The notes: generated by a model from the sequence alone, not told the origin. A DNA stretch of 64,000 nt from Fimbriimonas ginsengisoli Gsoil 348 (GCA_945881865.1 CAMCVK010000001.1:457038-521037); one strand, 5' to 3'. Counted from the first letter of the stretch, positions 16,015 through 25,574 are shown. Made by a program: numbers and translations.

Positions 16015-17232
16015 TTACGGCGCGACTCGCAGCCACTCGTCCCAACTCGTATCCACGCCGAACTTGAGCTTGGGATAGTCCGCAAGCTTCGTCGAAGCGT
16101 TGAACGTCGTCGCATTCGTAAAGTCGATGCTGAGACCGTAGCTGTTCGCCGAGTTTGCGTTCCTTCGGTTGTAAATGACCGCGTTCGCCAGCGACGCGCG
16201 CACCGCGGCCGACGCTGCCTTGAGATCCGCGGAGGCAGTCGGCTCGGCTTCCAGCTTTTGGCAAAGGTCGCGAAGGTCTCGATAGTAACGCAGGCCGTTG
16301 TCCGAATAGCTTTGCGTCTTCGTCCGGGCGCTCGGAACCGCCGTGGACAACGTAGCCTTTTCGGCGATGAGCTGGTTCGCGAAGACGGTCATGGCGTTCG
16401 CAAGTGCCGGAAGCTTTGAGGAATCGATCGAGCTCTGCGTGATTTTCCGCGAGTTGTACTCCGGAACTTCCATCATGCCGTCGGCAAATGCTCTGCTAAG
16501 TTCCGCAGTGCTGGCCGTCGGGTTGTCGCGGAATCGGCCGAAGACCTTATCGTAGGGCAAACCTTCTCCCGGAGGGCTTTCCTCGCTACCAACGATGAAG
16601 CTCGCCTGATCCTTGACCTCATAGGCGACCTCTAGCATCTGCATCAGGCTCGAATCCCACGAGAGAATGTCGAACTTGCCGGGCCCGAGGGCCGCTTCTA
16701 GCTCCCAGGTTTCGATGCTGTTTCCGGTCGCGTCGTCATAACTGACGCCGCGGGTGATTGGATCGTCCTTTTTTGGGCCGCGGAGCCAGCCGTTTCCGTG
16801 ATTCCAAACAATGAGGCAGGTCCGCTCGGACGGGTAATTGGCGCGGCCCCAATCGATGAAATCGCGCAGCGTGCCTGGCTTGCCCATGTCGACTGCCGTG
16901 CCCATGTCTTGCACCATTTGGCTGGCAAGCGCACTGGTGTTGTCTCGCTTAATGAGGTAGCGGCGGGTGCCGACGAACTCGGGCGAACTGTCCCACGAGC
17001 CCTTCGCCTGCTTCCACTGCACCACGAACTGGACATCCGGACCGGCCACGCGCTCCATCTGGTTGATATTCAGCAGGTCGTAGGCGGAAAGGTCGTTGGC
17101 CGCATTCATGAAGACCAACACCGTCCACTTCGGCGTTCCACCGGGCGTCGATCCTCCGCCGCCACCGCCGCCGCAAGCGAGCAGGCTGAGGGCGATTGCC
17201 GACGCCCAGACGGGAAAGATCCAACGCTTCAT
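16015..17232 (-). CDS. clostripain-family (C11-like) lipoprotein lacking the catalytic Cys
   Basis: 405 residues from the ATG ending at 17232. Signal peptide with lipobox LLAC (Cys20), then a seven-Gly spacer, so it is membrane-anchored. The body follows peptidase C11: WTVLVFMNAANDLS (36-49), the general-base His in IVWNHGNGW (His145), then FDILSWDSSLMQMLEVAYE (187-205) and SEESPPGEGLPYD (216-228). In active clostripains the middle motif is D-A-C-L-M; here it is D193-S-S195-L-M, so the nucleophile position is Ser. It may be a non-peptidase binding protein or a serine variant. A TATGCT box lies 7 nt upstream of the ATG. Confidence 0.82.
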   Translation of the reverse strand: MKRWIFPVWASAIALSLLACGGGGGGGSTPGGTPKWTVLVFMNAANDLSAYDLLNINQMERVAGPDVQFVVQWKQAKGSWDSSPEFVGTRRYLIKRDNTSALASQMVQDMGTAVDMGKPGTLRDFIDWGRANYPSERTCLIVWNHGNGWLRGPKKDDPITRGVSYDDATGNSIETWELEAALGPGKFDILSWDSSLMQMLEVAYEVKDQASFIVGSEESPPGEGLPYDKVFGRFRDNPTASTAELSRAFADGMMEVPEYNSRKITQSSIDSSKLPALANAMTVFANQLIAEKATLSTAVPSARTKTQSYSDNGLRYYRDLRDLCQKLEAEPTASADLKAASAAVRASLANAVIYNRRNANSANSYGLSIDFTNATTFNASTKLADYPKLKFGVDTSWDEWLRVAP

Positions 17233-17239
17233 GGGGCCT

Positions 17240-17245
17240 AGCATA
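17240..17245 (-). promoter_or_regulatory. putative -10 box of the clostripain-like gene (leaderless)
   Basis: TATGCT on the minus strand ends seven bases before the ATG at 17232, the spacing at which transcription would start on the A of the start codon. No Shine-Dalgarno is present. Confidence 0.45.
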
Positions 17246-17296
17246 ACCGCAAATATAGGGCCGAAAACCAGGGCGTTATGGTAGAACCGGACTGAC

Positions 17297-18643
17297 ATGG
17301 GCAAATATTTCCCGGCATTCAAGGCATACGACGTGCGCGGCGTCGTGCCAACCGAACTCAACGAAGAGCTCGCCTATCTGATTGGCCGGGCCTACGCCGA
17401 CGAAGTGAATCCGAAGACGGTTTGCATCGGCTATGACATTCGCCTCACCGGCTTTGCGCTATACGATGCGTTCGCTCGCGGCCTAAACGATGCCGGTGTT
17501 GACGTCATTCACCTCGGGATGGTCGGAACCGAGATGGTCTATTTTGCGACCGCGTTCTACGGCTACGACGGCGGCGTGATGATTACCGCCAGCCACAACC
17601 CGCCCGAATACAACGGCCTCAAAATGGTTCGGGGCGAGAGCCGACCGATTTCGGGCGACACCGGCCTGAACGACATCGAGCGGCGCGCATTCGAGGCAAA
17701 GTGGGAGCGCGAAGGAGCCGGAAGCCGGGTGGACCACGACGTCTACGCCGACTTCGTTCAGCACTTGCTGAAGATCGTTGACCCGTCCGAATTGAAGCCG
17801 TTAAAGGTGCTGGCCGACGTTGGCAACGGTGCCGCCGGAGTGGCCCTGAACCAATTGCTTCCGCATCTGCCGTTGCAGGTAACGCCACGAAATTTTGAGC
17901 CGGACGGCAACTTTCCGAACGGCGTTCCGAACCCGATTCTCGCCGAATCGCGCGCCGGGGCCGAGGCCCTCATGCATGCCGAGTCGTTCGACTTTGGCGT
18001 TGCCTGGGACGGCGACTACGACCGGTGCTTCTTCTTGGACGAGCACGGCGACTTCATCGAGGGCTACTACATCGTCGGGTTGCTCGCCCAGTCGATCTTG
18101 ATCGCCGGCACGAAGGACACAATCGTCTACGACCCGCGCCTGATGTGGAACACGCTGGACATCGTCGAGAAGCTCGGCGGTCGCGCCGTCATCTGCAAGT
18201 CCGGCCACGCCTTCATCAAGGAAAAGATGCGGGCTGAAGATGCCACTTACGGCGGCGAGATGAGCGCGCACCACTACTTCAAGGCCCACTGGTATTGCGA
18301 CAGCGGCATGATTCCGTTCTTGCTCGTGGCGAAGTTGATCTCGCACACCGGTCGATCTTTGGGCGATTTGGTAAGCGAGATGATCGCGAACTATCCGTGT
18401 AGCGGCGAAGTAAACCGAAAGGTCAGCGACGTACCGGGAACCCTTGCGCGGATCGAAGCCATCTACGGGCCGCAAGGAACGGTGGATAAAGTGGACGGGC
18501 TTTCGGTTTCTTTGGGCGACTGGCGGTTTAACCTTCGAGGTAGCAATACGGAGCCGGTAATTCGCCTAAACGTCGAGTCTCGCGGCGATCATGCCCTGAT
18601 GGAAGCCAAGACAGCTGAGCTTATCGCGTTAATTGAAGCGTAG
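17297..18643 (+). CDS. manB: phosphomannomutase/phosphoglucomutase
   Basis: 448 residues, normal for the alpha-D-phosphohexomutase family. All four signatures are visible: phosphoserine loop MITASHNPPEYNG, metal-binding loop VAWDGDYDRCFF, sugar-binding loop GGEMSAHHYF, and phosphate-binding loop LRGSNTEPVIRLNVES. The early KAYDVRGVVP is also typical. It interconverts mannose-6-P/mannose-1-P or the glucose analogues for GDP-mannose and surface polysaccharide synthesis. The sequence suits the AlgC/CpsG branch, but the preferred sugar cannot be read from sequence. Divergent from the clostripain-like gene. Confidence 0.93.
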   Translation: MGKYFPAFKAYDVRGVVPTELNEELAYLIGRAYADEVNPKTVCIGYDIRLTGFALYDAFARGLNDAGVDVIHLGMVGTEMVYFATAFYGYDGGVMITASHNPPEYNGLKMVRGESRPISGDTGLNDIERRAFEAKWEREGAGSRVDHDVYADFVQHLLKIVDPSELKPLKVLADVGNGAAGVALNQLLPHLPLQVTPRNFEPDGNFPNGVPNPILAESRAGAEALMHAESFDFGVAWDGDYDRCFFLDEHGDFIEGYYIVGLLAQSILIAGTKDTIVYDPRLMWNTLDIVEKLGGRAVICKSGHAFIKEKMRAEDATYGGEMSAHHYFKAHWYCDSGMIPFLLVAKLISHTGRSLGDLVSEMIANYPCSGEVNRKVSDVPGTLARIEAIYGPQGTVDKVDGLSVSLGDWRFNLRGSNTEPVIRLNVESRGDHALMEAKTAELIALIEA

Positions 18644-18730
18644 ACCTCGAAGATTCGGGTTAAGCCGTATCCGAATAGGGGGTGAGCAAGATACACTCTT
18701 GCGTCATTCGCTTGTTTAAGAGTCGACATT

Positions 18731-19891
18731 TTGAAGACCGTGACCAGTCATTACGAGGTGCTAGGCGTTGGACCCAGTGCCGAAATCGATACCGTTCGCA
18801 AGGCATACCGACGCCTTGCCCAGAAGCATCACCCGGACGTAAGTAAAGATCCGCGCGCCCATGAGAACATGGCGCGGATCAACGAAGCGTTTGAGACCCT
18901 GATGGACCCGGACCGGAGGTCCGAGTACGATGCCATGCTCGCCGGCGAGCAGCGGACGCCCGACCCGGCGGCCGCTGCTCCGCGCCGTCCGGTCGTGGTG
19001 AAGCTACTGCAACGCCTGAGCGGCCACAAAACCCCGATTTACGCTTCGACCTTTGCGCCGGACAGCGGCCAGCTGATCACCGGCGGGTTCGACAACGAGC
19101 TCATCTGGTGGGATGACAAGGGCCAGCCGGTTCGAAAAACGAAGATGGACCAGGGCGTGGTTGCCACCTTGCGTGCATTTTCCCTCGACCGCGTCATGGC
19201 GGCAGGATCGGCCGAGAACCAGGTGAACTTTTCTCGCCTGGACGAAGAGAAGGTCGATTACTGGAAGACCGCCAGCGAAGAATGGGTTGGTAGCGTCGCG
19301 ATTTCGCCCGACGGCCAGAAGGTTGCCACCGGCAGCATCTACAACACGCTTTCTGTCATCGACACCGAGACCAACGAGTGCCTCTATCGCAGCGCGGCCC
19401 ATGACGGCAGCTTGATGTCCGTGGCCTGGAGCTGGGACGGCAAGATGCTTGCCAGCGGAGGCTCGGATGCCAAGGTTTATCTTTACGACGGCGAGACCGG
19501 CGAAACCCGGGGTCAGCTACGGCAGCTTCGCAGCGCGGTAACCGCTATTGCCTTCAGCCCGAATACGCGCTACCTCGCGGCGGCTTGCGTTGACCTAAGT
19601 ATCCGCGTTTTCGACCTTACTAACGGCGAGCTCGTCAAGATGATGTTTGGCCACACGAAGGTCATTGAGGCCCTCGCGTTCCACCCGAACAGTTGGCTTT
19701 TCGCTTCGGCGTCACGTGACGGCTCGGTTGGGCTTTGGAACGCGGCAAAGGGAATCGGAAACGTTCGCATCGATGCCTCGGCTCGTCCGATCTCGACCGT
19801 GAGCTTCAGCTTCGACGGCTCGAAGCTGGCGGCCGGCGGACAGGACAAGCTGGTTCGGATTTGGCAGGTTATGGCGAAGGAAGCGGCTTAA
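18731..19891 (+). CDS. J-domain protein fused to a WD40 propeller
   Basis: 386 residues from TTG 18731 (GTG at 18740 is an alternative). Residues about 6-70 are a J domain: HYEVLGVGPSAEIDTVRKAYRRLAQKHHPDVSKD with the essential HPD, then INEAFETLMDPDRRSEYD. A linker of about 20 residues leads to roughly seven WD40 repeats (about 92-386), visible as recurring GH...V..AFxP.....ASGG.D..V.LWD patterns, e.g. LSGHKTPIYASTFAPDSGQ and ASASRDGSVGLWN. The J domain should stimulate a DnaK; the propeller would bind a client. No signal peptide, so cytoplasmic. Its last 23 nt overlap the convergent hydrolase gene. Confidence 0.88.
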   Translation: MKTVTSHYEVLGVGPSAEIDTVRKAYRRLAQKHHPDVSKDPRAHENMARINEAFETLMDPDRRSEYDAMLAGEQRTPDPAAAAPRRPVVVKLLQRLSGHKTPIYASTFAPDSGQLITGGFDNELIWWDDKGQPVRKTKMDQGVVATLRAFSLDRVMAAGSAENQVNFSRLDEEKVDYWKTASEEWVGSVAISPDGQKVATGSIYNTLSVIDTETNECLYRSAAHDGSLMSVAWSWDGKMLASGGSDAKVYLYDGETGETRGQLRQLRSAVTAIAFSPNTRYLAAACVDLSIRVFDLTNGELVKMMFGHTKVIEALAFHPNSWLFASASRDGSVGLWNAAKGIGNVRIDASARPISTVSFSFDGSKLAAGGQDKLVRIWQVMAKEAA

Positions 19892-20645
19892 CGGCCTTCA
19901 GAAACTGCCGAATCAGCTTCAGGGTTTCCTTCTGCTGCGCTTCCTCCGTGACCATCGGGCGGAAGTCGCGGACCTGGCCGGTGTAGGAGCCAAATTGCGC
20001 ATGGTTCCCACCGTTGACCACCATGAGCTGCGCCGACGGCGGCAGGTTCTTCCGCGCCTGCTGCATCCTCTCTGGGCGCGAAAGCGGGTCGCGGCTTCCG
20101 GCGATCATCAGCACCGGAAGGTTCGCTTTTTCCAGATGCGTGGTCGTGGCCGGATATCCTGCCAGGAAGATGAGTGCGGCAAGCTTGCCCGGATTCTTCT
20201 CGGCATACATCGCGGCGGCCGTGCCGCCCATTGAATGACCGATGAGCAGCCATTCCGTGATCTCCGGGTGCGCGCGGATCGCTTTGTCCATCACATCTGG
20301 CTCCAAGACCGGCATGTTCGACTTTGGCTGCATCAGCGCCACGAGGTTGCCGTCTGCGGCCAGTTCACGCGCCAGCGGTGCGTAGGCCCGGGGATCGATC
20401 CTCGCGCCGCCGTAGAAGGCAATTCCGCCCATCGGCCTCTTACCCGTCGGCCGGAAGGTCCAGCCGAACGCCTCCCTTTGCACCGTGTACTTCGCGGTGG
20501 GCTCCATGGCCCCGAGGGCGCGCTCGTTCGGCGGGTTGGCCACATTCATCCAGGCATAAAAGACAAAGCCCGTAAACGCAAGCGCACCCAGCCCGACGAC
20601 GACAGCGCCACGATTTAGCCGTTTTCTTTGTGGGTCGGTCAGCAT
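19869..20645 (-). CDS. membrane-anchored alpha/beta hydrolase
   Basis: 258 residues with one N-terminal membrane helix (about 14-34), so the catalytic domain is likely outside the cytoplasm. The nucleophile elbow is GHSMGG (LLIGHSMGGTAAAMYAE), the acid is in MIAGSRDPLSRP, and the catalytic His is in NGGNHAQFGSY. The order and short length match the dienelactone-hydrolase-like group with a GGARIDPRAYAPLARELA oxyanion strand. Substrate not predictable. The region upstream holds the tRNA promoter and an inverted TTCCGGAA. Confidence 0.85.
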   Translation of the reverse strand: MLTDPQRKRLNRGAVVVGLGALAFTGFVFYAWMNVANPPNERALGAMEPTAKYTVQREAFGWTFRPTGKRPMGGIAFYGGARIDPRAYAPLARELAADGNLVALMQPKSNMPVLEPDVMDKAIRAHPEITEWLLIGHSMGGTAAAMYAEKNPGKLAALIFLAGYPATTTHLEKANLPVLMIAGSRDPLSRPERMQQARKNLPPSAQLMVVNGGNHAQFGSYTGQVRDFRPMVTEEAQQKETLKLIRQFLKAVKPLPSP

Positions 20646-20665
20646 GCGTGAGTTCCGGAACGAGA

Positions 20666-20671
20666 TATAAT
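20666..20671 (+). promoter_or_regulatory. -10 box (TATAAT) of the tRNA-Gly pair
   Basis: Consensus TATAAT ends eight bases before the first base of tRNA-Gly(TCC), so transcription would begin almost at the mature 5' end. No clear -35 box is seen. Confidence 0.55.
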
Positions 20672-20679
20672 GATGGTAC

Positions 20680-20753
20680 GCGGGTGTAGCTTAGTGGTAA
20701 AGTTCCAGCCTTCCAAGCTGGCCATGCGGGTTCGATTCCCGCCACCCGCTCCA
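20680..20753 (+). tRNA. tRNA-Gly (anticodon TCC)
   Basis: Cloverleaf read by eye: acceptor GCGGGTG pairs with CACCCGC, D arm with GGTAA, anticodon stem CCAGC/GCTGG around loop CTTCCAA (anticodon TCC), T arm with GGTTCGATTCC. Discriminator T and an encoded CCA (20751-20753) follow. It decodes GGA and GGG. Confidence 0.95.
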
Positions 20754-20766
20754 AGCTTTCCGTCCT

Positions 20767-20838
20767 GCGGGCGTAGCTCAGCGGTAGAGTGTTTGCTTCC
20801 CAAGCAAAATGTCGCGAGTTCGAATCTCGTCGCCCGCT
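20767..20838 (+). tRNA. tRNA-Gly (anticodon CCC)
   Basis: Acceptor GCGGGCG pairs with CGCCCGC; D arm with GCGGTAGAG; anticodon stem TTTGC/GCAAA around loop TTCCCAA (anticodon CCC); T arm with AGTTCGAATCT. Discriminator T; CCA is not encoded. Lies 13 nt after tRNA-Gly(TCC) and probably shares its transcript. It decodes GGG. Confidence 0.95.
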
Positions 20839-20925
20839 CCCGTTCCCCTCGCCATATTTGCGGCTTATATCGCATGCTTCTTGGGGTTGGAACAATTTCC
20901 TGCAGGTTTCGCCGCATAGTAAAGT

Positions 20926-21330
20926 ATGCGTCCCGTGGATTGTTCCGTCCTCCTCGTTGAGGATGACGCGGATACCGAGCAGCTCATCCTGCGTGCCCTT
21001 CGGCGCGCCGGCGTCTCGGAGATCCTGGTGGCGCGCGACGGACAAGAAGCGCTGGACACCTTGGCTGCCGTCCGACGCCAACCCCACCTGATGTTGCTGG
21101 ACGCAAAGCTGCCAACCCTGGATGGATATGAGGTGCTTCGCCGCCTCCGCATGCTACCAAGCGAAGAGGCCCTAAGCATCGTGGTTTTCAGCAGCGAAGA
21201 CTCCCCCGCCGCCGTCACACGCGCCCTGTCGCTGGGCGCCACCGAATATGCGGTGAAACCGACGAGCTTTGAGGACCTGACCATGACCATTGAGCAGATG
21301 GTTCACCGGTACGCGCCGATGGCCGCTTAG
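20926..21330 (+). CDS. receiver-only response regulator
   Basis: 134 residues, a single CheY-like domain without an output domain. Acidic pocket EDDAD near the start (LLVEDDADTEQLI), phosphoacceptor Asp in LMLLDAKLPTLDGYEVL, Thr/Ser switch in VVFSSED, and Lys in YAVKPTSFEDL. It would relay phosphate from an unlinked histidine kinase to a protein partner. No kinase gene is adjacent. ATG chosen at 20926; no Shine-Dalgarno is obvious. The stop overlaps the convergent Doc-like stop by 4 nt. Confidence 0.9.
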   Translation: MRPVDCSVLLVEDDADTEQLILRALRRAGVSEILVARDGQEALDTLAAVRRQPHLMLLDAKLPTLDGYEVLRRLRMLPSEEALSIVVFSSEDSPAAVTRALSLGATEYAVKPTSFEDLTMTIEQMVHRYAPMAA

Positions 21331-21725
21331 GCCATTGCGGCTGTCGCCAGCAGATCGCCAAGAATAGTTCGCACCTCGGCCGTGTGGGCGTGCGGGTCTG
21401 GCTCGCTGGCCGCGTGGATGGCTTCTTTCGCCGCCGCAAGACTGTCCGGTGCGCTTGCCGAGAATTTGGCCGTTAGCCGAAATCCGTTCGCGATAAGGAA
21501 CCCTTTCGTTGCCAGCAGAGCTACTTCTGCGTTGTGCGTGGCTAGGGGCGCCTTTTTCGTAAATCCCCATAGCAGACGCGCGGCTTGGTCTTGAACGCTT
21601 CGGCTGTCCCCGTAGGCGTACTGGTAGAACGTCGCTTCCTCAAGATCGGCGAACCGGTAGGCGTCGTTTGTGCCTCCGAGTTGGAGGTGGATCCAGAGGA
21701 TGTCTTGGACGGTTAGGTATCGCAT
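21327..21725 (-). CDS. degenerate Doc/Fic-like protein
   Basis: 132 residues. The N-terminus MRYLTVQDILWIHLQLGG is characteristic of Doc (death-on-curing) proteins, followed by a helix with EEATFYQYAYG. The segment where Doc/Fic enzymes carry HPFxDGNKRTA reads ATHNAEVALLATKGFLIANGFRL: the His and helix pattern remain, but the D-G-N-K-R phosphotransfer residues are gone. No Phd-type antitoxin gene lies on either side. Likely a catalytically dead, domesticated relative with a binding or structural role. Transcribed on the same strand as the 16S unit, downstream of that unit's terminator. Confidence 0.6.
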   Translation of the reverse strand: MRYLTVQDILWIHLQLGGTNDAYRFADLEEATFYQYAYGDSRSVQDQAARLLWGFTKKAPLATHNAEVALLATKGFLIANGFRLTAKFSASAPDSLAAAKEAIHAASEPDPHAHTAEVRTILGDLLATAAMA

Positions 21726-21757
21726 GCTTCCAACATTATGACGTTGCGAAACGAAAG

Positions 21758-21788
21758 AAGCCCCGCAAGTTACCCTGCGGGGCTTTTT
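21758..21788 (-). terminator. intrinsic terminator downstream of the 16S unit
   Basis: Ten-base-pair stem AAGCCCCGCA/TGCGGGGCTT with an eight-base loop. On the plus strand five T residues follow; on the minus strand the tail is CTTTC. It sits just beyond the 16S 3' processing stem, so it most likely ends 16S transcription and may also insulate against plus-strand reading. Confidence 0.75.
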
Positions 21789-21790
21789 AG

Positions 21791-21819
21791 CCTTGAAAGC
21801 TTAATAGAAACGCGTTCAG
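21791..21819 (-). repeat. 16S rRNA processing stem, 3' arm
   Basis: 29 bases that pair with 23535-23563 across the whole 16S gene: 26 Watson-Crick pairs and three G-U wobbles in the RNA, no mismatch. This is the expected RNase III precursor stem. Confidence 0.85.
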
Positions 21820-21870
21820 ATCCGACCTGGAAATGTCGAACCGATTGTGTCGGCTCGAGTTCTTTTCCTT

Positions 21871-23375
<1,505 letters not shown>

Positions 23376-23602
23376 AGAGTTGACCCAATATCAATCCGAA
23401 GATCGACTTGGTTGACTTACTTTGCTGATGTTTCCCTTGCGGGAACCTTCCCTCACCGAGTCAAGCTCGCAGAGTTCTGGCCATCGATTTTTTGAATCGG
23501 GGTTGATGCTTTAACACTTCAACCGTACTTGTTTCTGAACGCGTCTCTATTAAACTTTCAAAGTTCTTTCTTTTTTGTCACCGCTCTTCGCGGCAACGAG
23601 AG
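23376..23602 (-). other. 16S leader region
   Basis: Non-coding, relatively AT-rich leader between the predicted promoter and the mature 16S 5' end. It contains the 5' arm of the processing stem and a run of A residues on the transcribed strand near 23570. No leader peptide seen. Confidence 0.7.
23535..23563 (-). repeat. 16S rRNA processing stem, 5' arm
   Basis: Partner of 21791-21819 (29 paired positions, three of them G-U). Lies about 160 nt before the mature 16S 5' end. Confidence 0.85.
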
Positions 23603-23634
23603 ATATTGAAGCATTCCTGGAGGCCAATTGTCAA
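23603..23634 (-). promoter_or_regulatory. putative 16S rRNA promoter
   Basis: On the minus strand a perfect TTGACA (-35, 23629-23634) precedes TTCAAT (23605-23610) by 18 bp, overlapping CAATAT. The start would fall near 23597, giving a leader of about 220 nt that includes the 5' processing arm. Confidence 0.5.
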
Positions 23635-23639
23635 GGGCA

Positions 23640-23827
23640 GTTTAAGGAATTCTCGAAAAAAGCTGAATCCTTTGCTTTCTCGGTCCGTCCGGACTGCAGA
23701 AACCGCCCTTCGCTAGGTTCAAAATCGGCGTTGTGGGGCGGTTTACGGGCCCAGAGATAATCTGGGCGAAAGTTACAGGGGCGAACGGTCTAGGAAGGCA
23801 CAGCGGCCCGCCTAGACCACTTTGGCG
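23640..23827. other. intergenic region with two hairpins, no gene
   Basis: No reading frame of substance. Two inverted repeats are visible: AAACCGCCC (23700-23708) with GGGCGGTTT (23736-23744), and GGTCTAGG (23787-23794) with CCTAGACC (23811-23818). The second lies just past the stop of the minus-strand lipoprotein gene and could end its transcript, but it has no T run. Confidence 0.45.
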
Positions 23828-23998
23828 TTATTTGTCGCCGGATTCGTCGCGCTGAAGGACGGTTCCGCCCTTGGCCGCTTCGTCGGAATTCATATCCGGG
23901 AGCTTCTTCGAGGCAGGGTCAACCTTCTGTGGGCCGGAGTCGCAGCCGACAACGAGGAGAAGGCCGATGAGGATGAGGCCGATCTGGAGTTTTTTCAT
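23828..23998 (-). CDS. small lipoprotein
   Basis: 56 residues from the ATG ending at 23998. Begins MKKLQIGLILIGLLLVVGC, a textbook lipoprotein signal with lipobox VVGC; the mature part is a short polar tail (DSGPQKVDPASKKLPDMN...). It follows the prepilin gene by 71 nt on the same strand, so they may be co-transcribed. The layout recalls the small lipoproteins often found next to DUF1559 prepilins, but that link is only contextual. Function unknown. Confidence 0.75.
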   Translation of the reverse strand: MKKLQIGLILIGLLLVVGCDSGPQKVDPASKKLPDMNSDEAAKGGTVLQRDESGDK

Positions 23999-24069
23999 GG
24001 TGTTAAACGAAACGTGCGGGCAGATCCAGAAGGATCCGCCCGCACGAGAGGGTTTGGGCCGAAGCGCGC

Positions 24070-24996
24070 TTATCGGGTGAAGTAGCAGGCAGCGGTCGGG
24101 GTGGCAGGGCACGGAGTGGTGATGTTCTGAACGATCCACTGTGCGTACTCGCCACATCGGATGTCGCCCGGCTCAGGCGTCGTGTTCAGCTGCGAGGTCG
24201 TACCGTCCTCGTTCGGAATGGTTGCATCCGGATCGGAGCAGTAAGCCGTTCGTCCGAGACCAGCGGTGTCGGCAACCACGATGTATCGGTTGTTGAAAGC
24301 ACCCGGAAGGATGCCGCCCTTAACCTTGATCGCCTTGGCGTGGCCGTCAGCGAAAGCGTAGTTGAACGATCCGCCGTAGCGAAGTCCTTCGTTGGTCAGA
24401 CCGTTGTAGGTGTCGGCAGCAAAGCCGATTCCGATCGTTGCACGCGGCGTGTCGTACGTGTCGCCGAACGCGAACGTGCCAGCCGGCTCGCTGATGCTCG
24501 TCATCGACTTACCAGCGTTGATGTTGCCGTTGCCGCCGGTCGGTCGGACGTAAACGACCTGCTTCTCAAGCAGTCCGCCGCCGCGCCAGCCGAACGGGCC
24601 CCAGTTGTAGCCGTAAGCCGAAAGCTTCTTGGCTCCGAAGACGCCGCCTCGGACGCTGTGGTTGTCGGCTTCGTTTCGCTCGTCCGAGTAGATGAGGTCG
24701 ATCGACTTGAAGTAGGGGAACAAGGAGTACCACCACTCGGTCGAGCAACCCTCGATGACCTTGGCTGCCGGGTTGCAGACCGTCGGGTTGTTCGTGCCGA
24801 AGATCGGCGGGGTTACGTCTTCGTTGTCGCCGACGTAGATCTGGAGGCTGGTGCCGAGCTGCTTCACGTTGGAAAGCGACTTGACCTTCTTGGCTGCAAG
24901 CTTAGCTTGAGCGAAAACGGGGAAAAGGATAGCGGCCAGAATGGCGATGATGGCGATAACCACCAACAACTCGATAAGGGTAAAGGCTTTCTTCAT
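24070..24996 (-). CDS. DUF1559-type prepilin-like protein
   Basis: 308 residues. Begins MKKAFTLIELLVVIAIIAILAAILFPVFAQAK: a prepilin peptidase site with phenylalanine at +1 and Glu5 of the mature helix, as in type IV pilins and type II pseudopilins. Conserved SNVKQLGTSLQIYVGDNED follows, and FNYAFADGHAKAIK lies in the C-terminal part, the signature of this abundant family. Pilin-like assembly into a filament is expected but the family's exact role is unproven. A GGAG motif lies upstream of the ATG. Confidence 0.9.
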   Translation of the reverse strand: MKKAFTLIELLVVIAIIAILAAILFPVFAQAKLAAKKVKSLSNVKQLGTSLQIYVGDNEDVTPPIFGTNNPTVCNPAAKVIEGCSTEWWYSLFPYFKSIDLIYSDERNEADNHSVRGGVFGAKKLSAYGYNWGPFGWRGGGLLEKQVVYVRPTGGNGNINAGKSMTSISEPAGTFAFGDTYDTPRATIGIGFAADTYNGLTNEGLRYGGSFNYAFADGHAKAIKVKGGILPGAFNNRYIVVADTAGLGRTAYCSDPDATIPNEDGTTSQLNTTPEPGDIRCGEYAQWIVQNITTPCPATPTAACYFTR

Positions 24997-25173
24997 TGGA
25001 ATTCGAACTCCGAGCGAGACTTTACGCAGGCTCTGTTAAGGTGTGGTTAAGGTTCCCAACTTCCGGAAAAATCGGTCCTCTGGCCCACCCCGCGTTACCT
25101 CAAGGTAATCGTTGGAATCTACGCCCATTGGCAAAGGGCCTTCCGAGATAGGGCCTAACCGAGAGCTTAATTC

Positions 25174-25437
25174 TTGAACACGCAAAGTAGACGGGCTCGT
25201 ACACGAGTCCGTTCAATCTTTTCCTCCAGCCCTGCGCCGCCCCAAGCCACTTCGCTCGTTCGCATCACTCCTCCGTGCGGAGCGCTTAAGATCCCGAGTA
25301 CGGTCGTGATAAAGGCAGGCGAACGCCGGGCGAGCTTCATCGCCACCTTTGAAGCCGCGACGCCGGGCGACTATCGCCTATACCTTTACTACTCGGTGAA
25401 CGATCTCTCCTACACTAGTTTTTCGATCCTGAAGTAG
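25174..25437 (+). CDS. small beta-domain protein, possibly a gene remnant
   Basis: 87 residues from a TTG start directly after an in-frame stop. The first 25 residues are basic and low-complexity, with no export signal. The last 60 residues (PSTVVIKAGERRASFIATFE...DYRLYLYY) match the pattern of the Calx-like/Ig-like domain at the N-terminus of the next protein (FPTELPIKKGKTAGAFTITT). It may be the surviving last domain of a longer decayed gene of the same family, or a small protein. Coding status uncertain. Confidence 0.35.
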   Translation: MNTQSRRARTRVRSIFSSSPAPPQATSLVRITPPCGALKIPSTVVIKAGERRASFIATFEAATPGDYRLYLYYSVNDLSYTSFSILK

Positions 25438-25561
25438 GCGCGGGAGATTGCCCTCCGCGCTTGCCCAGCCTCGCGTCTGCCGAAGGTGGCTCCCGGCGTC
25501 GCGAGTTTGGAACTTGGGCATGTCACGCAAAAGCGTTTGATAGTGTTTGCAGGTCGGAGCA

Positions 25562-25567
25562 TATACT
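25562..25567 (+). promoter_or_regulatory. -10 box (TATACT) of a leaderless gene
   Basis: TATACT ends seven bases before the GTG start at 25575, with a TTGATA box 19 bp upstream (25537-25542). No Shine-Dalgarno sequence. Confidence 0.5.
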
Positions 25568-25574
25568 TCTTTGC

